Positions 11,821 to 23,001 of a stretch of DNA of 64,000 nucleotides are shown piece after piece. A program made the translations under genes and the position numbers. This DNA is from Morinoia aosen (taxonomy: Eukaryota; Arthropoda; Malacostraca; Amphipoda; Talitridae), in contig CM059574.1 of NCBI GenBank assembly GCA_030386875.1, forward strand, positions 2,859,934-2,923,933, read 5' to 3'. A model generated the notes under the pieces. The model saw only the letters and a list, made by a program, of their open reading frames with translations, made no database searches and was not told the origin of the DNA. Each line of letters begins with the position of its first letter. Position 1 is the stretch's first letter.

Positions 11821-12778
11821 CTGAAAAAGTGCATTTCTCGAGGAGTACACTTCAAAAACAATCAGCGAAGTCTAGTGCAAAATGTTAAAGGGAGCCAGGT
11901 ACTTTTTTCAGAGTCAAGTCAGTTTACTTTGGGCAAACAACTGATAGCGACGTATGAATAATCAATCTTCATATAAAATCAGTCTTTATAATACAAAGTT
12001 TCAGTCGTTGCTGATGTCTATTTACTCGCTTCAAAGGCTGTGCAAAGTTGCTGAGTTCAAATGTCCCTATAGGAAATAAATTGCTACTTTATGATTTGCC
12101 TATCAATGATAAATAAAAGAGCAAATAGGGTGGCCTTTGGTTGATCACATTTTATAAAATTACTCAGCACGTACGAAAGAACTCCACGAACATTTTTGTC
12201 CTGTAGATTTTCTAGGAAGAACATAAAATAATGTAAATCTTGAAATAAATATTTCTGATTGAGAATACACTGTCGAACTAAAGAGAGAAATTGGTTAATC
12301 ATGAAAAAATATAACAAAAAGTACACTAATTACAAGAAGATTAATTGCGTTTCATATAAAACGCGATTTTTTTTTAACACAACGATTCCGAGATACTCAA
12401 ATTAGTGAGACCAGATATTCTAGGAATTAATAAAATCATCTGCTCGTGAAGATAGATCACACTTCTCTGCATGAGAGTGGACATCAAAGTGAGAAGGCGC
12501 GGAAAATTATTGAATAGTTCGTGTAGCGTGTTGATTAGAATTCCATTCTTGTACATTGTATGTGTATTGTTTGAGGTTAAATTAAGTAGAGCGCTTTGTG
12601 TTTTTGAGAGCCTGCTGTGTACATAGAACTAAGAACTATAGTAAAGATTGGAGAATAAACTTCCGGGGAGTGGTCTGCGAACACTTGGTCTCTGTCACTG
12701 GTGCGGAGGGGCTGATACTTGGGGTAAGTATGACCGTGTTAGGTGGAATAATACGAGTCTTATTGGAGACGGATATAT
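11821..12778. other. UGT intron 5, AT-rich, no gene seen
   Basis: Several short open frames without recognisable motifs. The last ~200 bases before the LTR (12594-12778) are more GC-rich but I cannot assign them. Confidence 0.4.
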
Positions 12779-13101
12779 TGTAACCGTGTAAATTTCGTAG
12801 GCATTAATTCGTGCCCTGTATCTCCTGTCTCAGGATTTGCCGCGCCCACCTCCCGACCGCTCCTATCCGCTCTTGCTCTAGCTATAGTATTGTTTCGTTG
12901 TCTCCTTTTGCTCGTGCCTTTGTAATGTGTTGAAGGGTGCTAGGTGGCGCTTGAATCCTTGCTCCTGAAAGTATTAGTAAATTATTGATTTAAACTTTTT
13001 GAAGCCCAGTTCGGTGCGAAAATAAACGTTTTCGTTCTGGTGTTCATCGATTGCTACCCTGGTTCCAACCAAACGCTACTGGCTGTGCGTAGCACATTAC
13101 A
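12779..13101 (+). repeat. 5' LTR
   Basis: 323 bases beginning TGTAAC and ending ATTACA, giving TGTAA/TTACA ends. The last ~235 bases match 16052-16285, including CTTGCTCTAGCTAT and CTGGCTGTGCGTAGCACATT. Confidence 0.78.
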
Positions 13102-13104
13102 TAA

Positions 13105-13122
13105 TGGGGGCTTGACCAAAAA
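13105..13122 (+). promoter_or_regulatory. Primer-binding site, tRNA-Pro-like
   Basis: TGGGGGCTTGACC starts three bases after the LTR and resembles the proline-tRNA primer site (TGGGGGCTCGTCC). The match weakens after base 13. Confidence 0.55.
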
Positions 13123-13181
13123 GTTTTAACATAAATCATTCGCTGAGAACCGGTGGAGTAAGGGAAATTACTAGCAGAATA

Positions 13182-14304
13182 ATGGATTCACAATTCATTA
13201 AAGATGGGAAAACTCTCGGTTACGAGGGATTCGAATTAAGAGCATATGTAGAGAAGAGCAAGGAAGAAAAAAAATAGCAGACAAGCAGGAGAGGGCGGAT
13301 AGGAATTAAGCGACTGGAGGAACTGCAGAGAGAGGAGAGACTACATCAGCGAGAGGTTCTTAAACTTGAAGTTGAGTTGGAGACGGCGAGAAGTCGGTCC
13401 TCCAATGGTGAAAACTTGAGTGCTGCTGAAGGAAAATCTCTCATTAAACTAGCATCGTACAGAGATGGCGATGATGTTGCAGTTTGCCTGCAGACTTTTG
13501 AAAGAGTCAAAGAGGCAAACAGGTGGAATGTTGTAATTGCCATGTCTGCGCTGCAAAATTGCTTCACAAATTCGAAGGTGTCGTCCTTCATAAATTCCCT
13601 TCCTATTGACTCGGCGTATTCGTGTGTGCTATTTTGCTATTGCGTATTGTTGCGTATGCTATTCGGCGTATTGTTGAAGCTTTTGGGTTCACTATTTATG
13701 ACTACGAATATCGATTTAGGACCAGGAGGCCAGGACGTGAATCATATCGTCAATTTGCCTTTGACCTAACCGAAGATTTCGGAAAATTTTGTGAACAAGC
13801 TGCAGTCAGGAAAGACTTCACGAAGCTGAAGGAGCTGGTAATTAAAGACCAAATGCTTAACGCGGCAAGTATAGATTTGTCTGAATACTTGCGGGAACTT
13901 GAGATCTCTAACATAGCATATTAGACGAAGTCCTCAAAATGGCAGACAATCATCAAGCTATCCATGGGAAAGAGGTACTTGAAGAAAGTTCTCCATTCAA
14001 AACACGTGACACAAATTACAAGTCATGCCATATTTGTTGGAAATGGGGACACATCGCGAAATTTTGTAAATTCAAGCATGAGAATTCTTTGGGAAGATTT
14101 GGAGATTCCTCCAAAGTTTTGAAGTTCTCAGCCTCGCGAAATATCGAGAAGGTAGAGACGATGCACCCTAAGCTAACTAGCAAACCAACATGTTTTCCTG
14201 TGGACGAGAGGAACACTTTGCGAAAGACTGTTTGCAGAAAAAGAAAGCAACAGAAAAAAGGAACGACCTCTGCAAAAATGGTAAGGCTAATAAGCGTGAC
14301 CTAG
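13182..14304 (+). pseudogene. Gypsy gag, broken by stops and frameshifts
   Basis: Reading starts at ATG 13182 (MDSQFIKDGK) and soon meets a TAG. It then continues through a charged helix (RLEELQREERLHQREVLKL), a capsid-like block (YRDGDDVAVCLQTFERVKEA) and, one frame over, RESYRQFAFDLTEDFGKF and LVIKDQMLNA. A zinc knuckle CHICWKWGHIAKFC (CX2CX4HX4C) lies near 14026-14067. The order matches gag proteins of arthropod Gypsy elements, in which capsid packages element RNA through the knuckles. At least two frame changes and one stop make it non-functional. Confidence 0.75.
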
Positions 14305-14525
14305 GTAAAAGCTTTTCCGTAAGCGCAGTTTTTAAATCAGAGTTTCTTTTTAACAATGATTTACCAGTTTGTTACGGTACCTGCAATGGATACGAAGTTA
14401 AGGTTTTTAGAGATACTGGCGCTACGACAGTGTTAGCTAAGCGTTCATTAGTCGAAGCTAACGACTTGACAGGCAAAAACGTTAGTGTAAAGTTCACTGA
14501 TAAAAGAACGATTGAGGCTCCATAG
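14190..14525 (+). pseudogene. Gypsy second zinc knuckle and aspartyl protease
   Basis: Contains FSCGREEHFAKDC, a zinc knuckle whose first Cys has become Met. About 65 residues later comes FRDTGATTVLAKRSLV, whose DTGA is the aspartyl-protease active-site signature (usually DTG[AS]). A stop follows at 14523-14525. The protease would mature the gag-pol polyprotein. A further piece (14576-14926) holds the linker normally found before RT (VCAVQTRQQR, LIALQKQDKSLL) and ends in the inserted repeat. Confidence 0.75.
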
Positions 14526-14925
14526 GTAAAAGTAAACTTGTCATGTCCATATTTTACGGGGGCTATTGATGCAGTTTGCTTGGATGTGCTGCGGATGCTG
14601 TAGAGTCTCTAGGCGGCGTTAACTCCGTGTGTGCTGTACAAACTAGGCAACAGCGGGTTATTGAAGAGAAACCTGAACCCCCTACGAAAGTAAATTTAAA
14701 TAAAATAATTTTTGACCTGGGAAAGATAAATACCCAAGAGTTAATTGCTCTTCAAAAACAAGATAAATCCTTGTTAACGTACTGTTCTAAATTTAATGAG
14801 ATAAAAACGGATTTTTCCAGATTTGAACTGATTAAGGAGATCGTCCCAGGTCCCTGTCACTCAGGTGGTCATTTTTCACGTTTTTGTTGGAAAAAAACCC
14901 TTATTATTATTATTATTATTATATA

Positions 14926-15270
14926 AGAAAGTTTTAGCCTCCCTTAACCACAGCAAAGATGTTCCAAGAGAGGAAAAAGGAAGGCACCATTTAGTATGGA
15001 GTTGAGGGAACGTGGAATCTATGCACAAGGTGCACAGAAACAGTAAGCTAGGAAAGAAGTTCATGAAACAAGAAAAAAGTTGAAGAAGAAAGTAGTAGGT
15101 GCTGAAAAACAGGACAGCAGTGAACCGAAAAAAGATGGTCCGTAACAAAACAAAAACCTATTTTATCACAACAAAAAGGAAGCCTACCTAACCTTTAGCT
15201 CGGGCCCTCATATGGTTCCCCTGGGAGCGCTAGTTCCCATAGATACAATAATTGTATCCCCCTGAGGGGG
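14926..15270 (+). repeat. Extra copy of the 815-3760 repeat unit
   Basis: Preceded by an ATT run (14901-14922), then the same landmarks in the same order as the 815-3760 array, from AGCCTCCCTTAACC to TGTATCCCCCTGAGG. It lies inside the Gypsy relic, so it can move or be copied as a unit. Confidence 0.8.
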
Positions 15271-16050
15271 GAAAAGAACCCTTAGGTGGTGGACTATTCG
15301 GTCCTAAAATTTAATGGCGCTACGGACAATACCCCCAGGGGGGGTAAGGGGACCAAAATCTCTAACTTTGAGCCCATTTCAACCCCATATAAAAAATAAC
15401 AAATGGGAAATGGAAAGAAAACCATTTGAGTTTGTTAGGAATGTTCCAAGGATTTTAAAACTGTCTTTATTTTTTTCTAGCATCAAAATTCGATGACGAG
15501 TAACATTTTGAAATATCAGTATCAGTAAAATGTCAATACATAAAAACCAAATGTCAATTTTTTCAAAAACTAAGGCCTAAAACAAAAAAATGAATGCAAT
15601 AAATTGTGTTTCTTTTCAAAAGTTACATATCATAGTCAAATTTCATAAGAACCAGACTGAAAATAAAAAATTCCATATTTTTGAAAAAAAAAATTTTTTT
15701 GGGAGGGTTTAGAAATCACAATTCACAGTGTGAATATGAAGTTATGTATGGAAATTATCGAAATAAAATTAAAACTGCATTCAATTACATAATTTGTTCA
15801 TTATATTACACTTCAACAAAAAATTTCGTTTTGTGCTCATAGATGCTCTATGCTCTAACTTTCAACATTCAAAATGCTACTCGTCTTCAAGTTTTGATGC
15901 TAGAACAAAACCAAAGACAGTTTTAGAATCCTTGGAACATTCCTAACAAACTCAAATGGTCTTTTTTTCAAATACAAATTTTTCGAAAAAATATATAGCT
16001 CTAAGCCCAAAAAATTACTGTTTTTTTTAGAAATTTTAAAAAATTTGAAG
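15271..16050. repeat. Foldback repeat related to the 57714-58878 element
   Basis: 15281-15330 (CTTAGGTGGTGGAC and GGTCCTAAAATTTAATGGCG) is the reverse complement of sequence near 58770-58815. Inside, 15426-15512 is an inverted copy of 15868-15957 (GACAGTTTTAGAATCCTTGG on one arm). The open frame at 15314-15496 is a shadow. Confidence 0.7.
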
Positions 16051-16051
16051 C

Positions 16052-16285
16052 TCTTGCTCTAGCTATGGTATTGTTTCGTTGTCTCCTTTTGCTCGTGCCT
16101 TTGTAATGTGTTGAAGGGTTCTAGGTGGTGCTTGAATCCTTGCTCCTTAAAGTAGTAGTAGTAAATTATTGATTTTAACTTTTTGAAGCCCAGTTGGGTG
16201 TGAAAATGTATTTGTTCGTTCTGGTGTTCATCGATTGCTCCCCGGGTTCCAACCAAACGCTACTGGCTGTGCGTAGCACATTACA
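16052..16285 (+). repeat. 3' LTR, truncated at its left side
   Basis: Matches the last ~235 bases of the 5' LTR and ends TTACA. About 88 bases of the LTR's left end are missing where the foldback repeat abuts. Confidence 0.78.
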
Positions 16286-17789
16286 GTTCTAAAACGTCAG
16301 TCAGCGTGCTCCAACAAAGAATATGGAAGGTTCACGTAATAATTTCGTCGTAGCCAGACGCACCTTGTGCCTAACTACACATGATCTTAAAAAACCAGAC
16401 GTACAAGCCTGGACAGATGAAAAGGGCAGGAAAATAAACGCATTTTCAGGAATATCGAATGTCTCATAACTCTTTAGTCTTCAAGAGGTTTTAATGGGGA
16501 TAAAAGTTTAGCTTTAAAGCCCAGTTAAAACATTTCAGTTTCTGAGATATATCATTATGGCAAAAAATGGTGGGAATCACTGAAATGCATCATTGGGCAG
16601 CAGAGAAGCTGTCCTAGTAAAGCCTTAAAAAAACGACAGGGAAATCTACACGCCAGTCGCTGTTGCGTTTTTCAATTGACAAAATCATGGCCTTGATGAT
16701 GCCGCGGATTTTTTACGATGAGAGCTCTGAAGAATAGCGTTAGCATGACCATTCGAACTACTTACTCTTATTTGCCAGTGATAAAAGGTTCAGGTGCATA
16801 TTATACGTTCTACAGGTGGATTCTCAATTTAGTTCACAACGCATTATAAAACATACACCACAGACAGAGGACTGATTTCAAAACCACCCCTGGTAAAGTT
16901 TAATTGCAGGTAATACCTCAGATACACGCCTCCATGAGACATTACATTATTGTAACTAATAGCTCAGAAAAAGGTTAAATAATATTGCGGACATCACATC
17001 GAATGAAACAAGATGAAAATATGGCACTGGGAGCGAGGGGTGTGGCCCATTCTCGGGCTGCTGCCCAAATGCCATGTTTTCAAAAACCAATCTTGTGGAG
17101 CCACCATAATAGAAATAGGAAAGGAAACCAATAGCCACATTCACAGTTATCAATACTCACGCACAAACACCAGTACAATCGAATTAATACCAAAAAGTTT
17201 CTCCAATTTCAGAGATCTGTGGCTTCAAGTGCATTGTCGCTGGATCATTTTTTTCATCATACACTGTGTATCGAAATGATGCTTTCTTCACATGAGAAAA
17301 TAAAGGTCAAGTTTATCGTAAATACATGCAATATGGAATTGATCGATAATTTTTTAGACCCTTGTGAGCAGCAGGAATATATTCGAATTTGAAAAAAAGA
17401 GAACAATCATTATTGTACGAAATATTCCTTTGTAAAATGAAAAGTCGACTAGGATTAACTGTGAAACAATGGAATGACCTATAGTGAAATAACTTGAAAC
17501 CCCCCAAAAATACAGGTTTTTTTTCCTCCGCACAAATTTCAACCACAGGTCGAAAAATTCAAAATAAATAGATTTTCACGAATAATAAAATTCCACAAAC
17601 TCCATAGTTCTCGAGTTATGAGGAATTATAGAAACTTTGAAACTTGAAGTGGGATACTATATGTCCGCGCCAATGTTAGCGCTAGTCTTGATAGTTCCGA
17701 CTCCATTAAAACAGTTTTCTGTTATTTTTAAAATAAAACCTGCAATATATCGATATTTTTCTCTCAGTCGAAAAGTTCCTATGGACTCT
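16286..17789. other. UGT intron 5, no gene seen
   Basis: AT-rich sequence. Open frames near 16956-17546 overlap each other on both strands and carry no motif I recognise. Confidence 0.4.
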
Positions 17790-18446
17790 CTTAGTTAAAG
17801 CCATCAGGTACTAGGTAGCGATTAGTTGCTCCCACAGTCATATTTGGTTCAAAGGGAATAGTTCAAGTCGTCGAAGACGTTCCTCGTAATTCCTCGTTCC
17901 TGGAATTATTTCCGTTGCTTTTCGCTGAATTCTTCCCAGCTTATCGATTTCTCACCTTAGGGCTGGGCGCCAGTGTTGCAGAGCATGTTCCAAACGTGAT
18001 CGGACAACTACTTTATATAGAGGTAGGTAGTATTGTGTTCTCCAACTCTAGTTCAATGTTCCTTTCTGTGAGAGGTAATTTTACTCGTCTTTTAAACAAT
18101 TTATTCTATTTGCTTGTTATGCCTGAGGTTTTTCATGACAGTGACAACCAGGATCTCTTTGTCACTCTATTGCTTCGTTGGGAGCATCATTCGTTTCACG
18201 TAGGAAATGTCCATGATTGGGTTTCACTCGGCTTGACTGAGCGATTTCCGATGTTGAAACTTATTTGTCAGATTTCTGTTCCTTGGAGAGGTTCCTCGAG
18301 ACCTGTTTAAATGATAACTCTGTCTCCTTCGATGAACGCCAAGGGGCAGAGGTTTGTATGCTCTGTGAACTTGCTGATTTTGTTGATGGTTCCGAGGTTC
18401 CGATCGTTGATGTATACGTGGAAGAATGTCCCCTTCGACTCCAAAT

Positions 18447-19324
18447 TAGGGTTTGCAATCTCGGGACGGAATGAAAATCCCGAAAACCCGGGATTTCTTT
18501 ATATTTTACATTTATGCTATTGTAATTTTTGCCCATGCCCATCGCAGTGTTTGGCGATTTAAGGAGCGAAAAACCTTTATCTGAGAAGGATTCTCTAATT
18601 AATTCATTCTTTTTAACTGAATTTACTGACGCACCATCAACTGCTGCAAGCTTGGTCACTCGTTCTTCCGGAGTACTTTGAGGTATTTTTACGAAACTTG
18701 TAATTTAGTTTGTTTAGGTTTAATCCTTATACTACTGATTTCCCTTGCATAAGGGCGCTTTGTTCCAATGCGAATTATTTTTTTTTTCAGCTACTAGGTG
18801 ACGCAACTGAGTTTACACTGTACAGTTCCAGGCTTCACTATGTTGTGTTCACTCTTTAGGTGACGTAACAAACCACTGGTAGACCAGCATTCGCAAAGTA
18901 AACTCTTGCCGCATTTTATACACTTTGCACTTTCTCGAGTTGCATCTTTAAAATAGTATCGCCACACAAAGGCTTTAGTTCCTACGACATCGGCCGTTGC
19001 CATCGTATCTATTACAGTCTTTTCTTTATTACCGGCAAAATTTAACCACAATATATATTCTGATAAAATAGTTGAACTATATTATGAGATAGTGTAGACT
19101 ACACTGCATGTGTAGTGATGTAAATTTCAATAATATTTAAATACTAAGGTCCTATCTTGAGCCCGCTCAGTGTTTATTCATATTTAACAGCATGATTTTA
19201 AGTTATTTTCTGACTAATACCTTGATATATGCAAGCTATTTAGAATCTCAGGAATTTGAAAAAAAAATTCCCGGACCGGGAAATTTCTGCCCCAAATCAC
19301 CCGGGATGTAGGGATGCAAACCTA
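18447..19324 (-). mobile_element. Non-autonomous hAT element with BED finger
   Basis: 878 bases bounded by imperfect inverted ends (TAGGGTTTGCAAT left, TAGGTTTGCATCC on the reversed right) and an 8-bp direct duplication CTCCAAAT (18439-18446) / CTCCAGAT (19325-19332) with one mismatch. Eight-base duplications and a BED finger both point to the hAT superfamily. GGGATT/CCCGGG-rich subterminal inverted sequence lies inside each end. The catalytic part of the transposase is missing. Confidence 0.75.
18794..19051 (-). pseudogene. BED-type zinc finger, N-terminal fragment of hAT transposase
   Basis: 85 codons. The finger reads VWRYYFKD, CIKCGKSLLC, then STSGLLRHLKSEHN: C-x2-C and H-x4-H separated by the usual ~20 residues, preceded by the aromatic VW-x-YF pair typical of BED domains. 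BED fingers bind DNA, and in hAT transposases they recognise element ends. No RNase-H-like catalytic domain or dimerisation tail follows, so it cannot transpose by itself. It could be the surviving first exon of the autonomous parent. MATADVV within the frame may be the original start. Confidence 0.72.
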
Positions 19325-19534
19325 CTCCAGATGCTGCTTGTTACCCGCTAGTAAATCTTTCCTAATTAGTTCTGTGCATGCGACCAGTGCTCCAGTTGCT
19401 ATCCGCTGTGAATAGTTTCCTTATATTCTATGGGTTGGAGACTGGATAGAGGCTTAGTTGAAAAAAGAAAGTCAAATCAAAGCTTTACACGCTAAACGTC
19501 ATGAGTTAAACTAAAGTTCAATATTCTACTCGAA

Positions 19535-19720
19535 TTTAAAGTCAATTGTATTAAGTAATTCTGAAAATAGCAAACATTAACTGGGGCGTGCATTCATTTA
19601 GCTTTGGTTAAATGTATATACAAATTCAGTTGGTGACTACTAGTCAGTCAGCATCATTGTGAAAATTCCCTCCGTGTACCACCGGTGGCTCACACGGCGG
19701 TTACCGTGTTGATTGCATAT
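19535..19720. repeat. Dispersed repeat shared with 62925-63105
   Basis: Shares blocks such as CATTTAGCTTT, GTCAGTCAG and CCACCGGTGG, in the same order, with 62925-63105. Both copies end at the CCACCGGTGG palindrome and adjoining CpG-rich bases. Confidence 0.6.
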
Positions 19721-19767
19721 CATACTGTGAGTCGAAGCTCAACAGAACTGCAGATCGGAGGCACTAC

Positions 19768-19932
19768 CTGAGGTAAAGGCTGGCTGGGACGCAGAATGAG
19801 GCCGCCGATATCGACCTGCGTTGGCAGCAAAGCCAAGGGTCCCTCGAGGACGGGGTTGGTCGTCAGGAACTGGAGGCTGGCGTTCCTCTCCACCTCAAGC
19901 AGTGATGGCAATCCAGGGAACTGCTTCCTGTT
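19768..19932 (-). CDS. UGT exon 5: interdomain strand and start of donor domain
   Basis: 55 codons, phase 0 both ends. The acceptor used is GCATTCAG|AAC and the donor is CCTCAG|GTAGTG. It encodes NRKQFPGLPSLLEVERNASL, QFLTTNPVLEGPLALLPTQV, then DIGGLILRPSQPLPQ. This matches the family's L-x-F-x-N(T/S)-x-P, VGGLHI and PLP elements that precede the donor-binding domain. The downstream join PLPQ|DIADFLEG reads straight into exon 6. The 3' end is secure. The 5' splice site is less so: two further AG dinucleotides occur within the next 12 bases (after AAG and CAG) and would shorten the exon by 3 or 4 codons without changing frame. Confidence 0.82.
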
Positions 19933-20771
19933 CTGAATGCGTTCTTTAGGTTATTTTATCTCCATTTTTCATTCCAAAATTACGCCATCAAAGTTCATGA
20001 AGTAGAAAAATGTGAAAATCGAAATAATGTAGCTAGCCGCATAAAAATGTTACGCAGACGAATTAATGTGTGTAGAGTGTGCAAAATATATTTATACACA
20101 CTTTTCATGAGAGGCAATGACAAATGTCATTACTTGGAGTAATTTCTTTGAGGTCTGCAGTGATATCCATTAAAAACTGAACTCGAGAAAGTCCTGATTG
20201 CTCTAAAGTTCTAACATGCAGGACATGCAGAATCTCCGTTGATGTCGATTTCGAATAAAAAGAAAGTTTCGTGAAATCTTGGTCACCAATAAGGTTTACC
20301 GTAAATACGTTTGGTCTTGAATGTGGGCTTCGTGCTCATTTGGTCCTTTAAAGAAAACACATTCACGCTGAAACCTTTAGCTTGATAAAGTACTGAATTT
20401 GTCCCAGTGAATAATTTACCTCCAAAATACAATGAACAGTTTAGAATGGTTGATAATGTGTTGAACAAGAGTGGAAATTGCCTCGGAAAAGTGTATTAAA
20501 ATAATTTAGGTGACCCTTCCGAGCATTCTCTCACGATAATATTGATATGCCTTTTACTGCATTTCAAATCCATAGACTACAACAGTGTTGTTGCATAATG
20601 TAGTTAAGACACTCAGCTGCGGGTGGTAAAAGATAGGGGACTTTTTACCGTAAATAATTTATCATTAGCCGTTTTAAAGCCCCACCAAACATTGATGTAA
20701 ATATTGGCAAGTGCAATTTTCAATATAACATTGAGATGAAACAGCGTGCGCACTAAAAAATTACAACTCAC

Positions 20772-20999
20772 CCGTTTTTCTGTTTTATACGTTATCCACC
20801 GAAAACCGAAACAAAATGCCATGGTTGAAACAAAGTTTTTTGCTCTGTCTAAGTACGAATACGGCCGAGGATAATCCGAAAGACCAGTTGCCACATACGC
20901 CGGGTTTTGAACGTTCCCAAACTCCGCGCTCTGGCACGGGTTGAGGTTCACTGTGCTGAAGAGCGCAAACGTTGTTTCGTGCACCAACGGGTACAGCAT
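20772..20999 (-). CDS. UGT exon 4: end of N-terminal domain
   Basis: 76 codons, phase 0 both ends. The acceptor is TTTTCTTCGTATTTTACAG|ATG and the donor is AAACGG|GTGAGTTG. It encodes MLYPLVHETTFALFSTVNLN, then NPAYVATGLSDYPRPYSYLD, RAKNFVSTMAF and KTEKR. The NPAYV-x-x-LSDYP block corresponds to the NPSYVP...SD segment that most insect UGTs carry between the two halves of the acceptor domain. The ATG is an internal methionine after the splice, not a start. Two overlapping open frames on this strand are shadows. Confidence 0.86.
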
Positions 21000-23001
21000 C
21001 TGTAAAATACGAAGAAAACGTTCCGTTCAACCGATCCTACTTTATTACTTCAAATGAATATTGGAAATAATTGATTCAAATTATCTCAGTAGTTAACTGA
21101 CGTGCTGTGGAATCATCTGTATGAATCGATTATTCTTCACTACTGATTCGATTCAACCAATGTCCGTGAAACACTAGAATTGACAGCGACTTCTAAATTA
21201 ATTGTCTTCCGACAACCCCTACGGCGAAGATCGACCGTGACATAAGTGATGAACAGACTATGCAGACGGGAAAGATCGATTCTACATGCACGAAAGCTCT
21301 ATAACCTTAAAAGAAAATTGCACAGGTCAACAGCAAAATGGCATTCCAATAAATAGAAATGCACAATATATGACGAGAAATCATAATTGAAACCTGTATG
21401 CGTTTCCAGTTTAAATGGTTTGTGACGGTATTTTATTCTTGTATAAGGGTATAGATGTCCGAAGCATGTACAACGACTCCCGACTACTTGTCACAACGTT
21501 AACGATAAGCTTCCTTGTAGTAATACCGTATACCGAACCGATACGCCAGCTCAGCCCAAGAGACACCTACCTAAGTATAAATCTCAGTTAACAATTTCTA
21601 TTCGATGGAGCGACGTGTTGCTTCTACTAGGTGGTCGTCTACCTCATACGAACAGTAAGTCGAACAACCCCCTCGGCATCCCATCAAGCAGACAAATTGC
21701 GGCCAAATTTTGGCCAATCACTTCCAGCCGAGAACCCACTCAAACGAACACTGAAGTGCACGAGCTAATCAAGTCAACCCGTTGCATTGACGCCGCGGCA
21801 GCGAGACTTTTCTCTCTTGACATTCTCGCCTCGCCGCTCTCTGCCTCGCAGCCCAACTAAATAGCCAATTCCATGAGCATAGCAGGAGCAACCAAGTTCA
21901 TCGCACCCTGACTACGCCAACAGCTTGCCATGCTGCAGTGCAAGCGCTTTTTCACTCACCCATAGCTGTTGCCTAGCTCACGTCTACTGTCCTCAATCGC
22001 CATGAAGTCTTGAACGTGGCTGTCTCACTGGCTCAGCGCCTAACCCGACACGCATGGCGAACCGCGCACTTCTCAATAATACGCTTCGCAGCCAACAATG
22101 ATCTTCAAGGCTACCGTGAGTACTTTCCCCAGGAGTAAGGTGCAAGTAAATCTTATTTTTCGAGTTAAGTTATTAAAAAATGATTTTCGAAATCATTCAT
22201 TTCCACCCCACTGCAACACACTATTGGGTATATTTAGTCCTTGAATGAAATCAGTTTCAAAAGAAAGTACATAAATACAAGCTAGAGCAACTAGTTAGAA
22301 TGAATGCCATTAACAAATTAGTGGTGTCTATAAATTACTCATTTTCTAGGTATGAAACGAAATAACATAGTATTAATGTAACTTTATTTTTAAGCTTTAC
22401 ACAGAGAATTGGAGAATTGGTTGGTATCAAGAAAGTGATTTAAACTTTTAAATTCTAGTTATTGGAACGAAAATATCACGTTATTCAGAGAAAATAATTC
22501 ATCCCATAAACGGTATCCCTTTATAGTATTTTACTAAAGAATTATTGAAAATGGCCCAAGGATATCGCAAGGGCCAAAACTCGGAAAAATTTTTGGTTAA
22601 ATTACTCACGTTTGAAGTTTTTCGTTTGCTCTAAATAGTCTCGCTCTCCTGGCAATAAATACCGCTGATAAGTCTGAATGGTTTCACCAAAACTTTTACA
22701 AGTTTTTCGACAAATAATGAAATTACTCACACGCAAACTTACACGCGGATGATTATCTATTTAGCTGATGTCAGACTGTCAAATGAAACGCTTGAGACTC
22801 GCACTCTTTTAGATGACTTTGAACAATTATCATCACTTCTTTTTTCATTATACTCGAATTTTCTTAACCTCAGATGAGCAGCCTGCAAACACAGCACCAA
22901 ATTCCTTTATGTCAAATTTTATAACTGAAACTCACTTTTCCCATCACTAAATTCATAACACTCCCATCCGTTTATTTTCCACCCCTCAAATTCTCTCCCT
23001 A
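21000..23001. other. UGT intron 3, includes a CpG-rich patch
   Basis: 21590-22110 is clearly more GC- and CpG-rich than its surroundings and has an 81-codon plus-strand frame without known motifs. It may be an inserted repeat or an old promoter/exon; I cannot tell. The rest is AT-rich with no gene seen. Confidence 0.35.

Larger units (their letters stand above)
12779..16285 (+). mobile_element. Gypsy-type LTR retrotransposon, internally deleted
   Basis: Bounded by a 5' LTR (12779-13101) and a truncated 3' LTR (16052-16285) that share over 200 bases. The interior keeps a primer-binding site, broken gag and an aspartyl protease, then is cut off near 14876. The reverse transcriptase and integrase are absent, replaced by another repeat unit (14926-15270) and a foldback repeat (15271-16050). 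No matching short duplications flank the ends (TATAT versus GTTCT), consistent with later rearrangement. It is a dead relic inside UGT intron 5. Confidence 0.82.
17790..19430 (-). pseudogene. CR1-like LINE reverse transcriptase relic, split by a hAT element
   Basis: On the minus strand, in mixed frames, recognisable RT pieces appear in order: a weak motif B block near 19330-19400, FHVYIND near 18420, KANRV-like thumb sequence, RSRLEHALQHWRPAL near 17980, IQRKATEIIPGTRNYEERLR and LELFPLNQI near 17850. This is the C-terminal RT/thumb arrangement of CR1-like LINEs (LEYA..W.P, YEERL..L.L..L). Many stops and frameshifts show great age. The relic is interrupted at 18447-19324. Open frames on the plus strand here are antisense shadows. 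Confidence 0.68.

Noticed and set aside
12774..16290. Target-site duplication for the Gypsy element
   Set aside because: The five bases at each end (TATAT and GTTCT) do not match.
18265..18562. Plus-strand frames at 17915-18562 as genes
   Set aside because: They are the antisense of the CR1-like RT relic.
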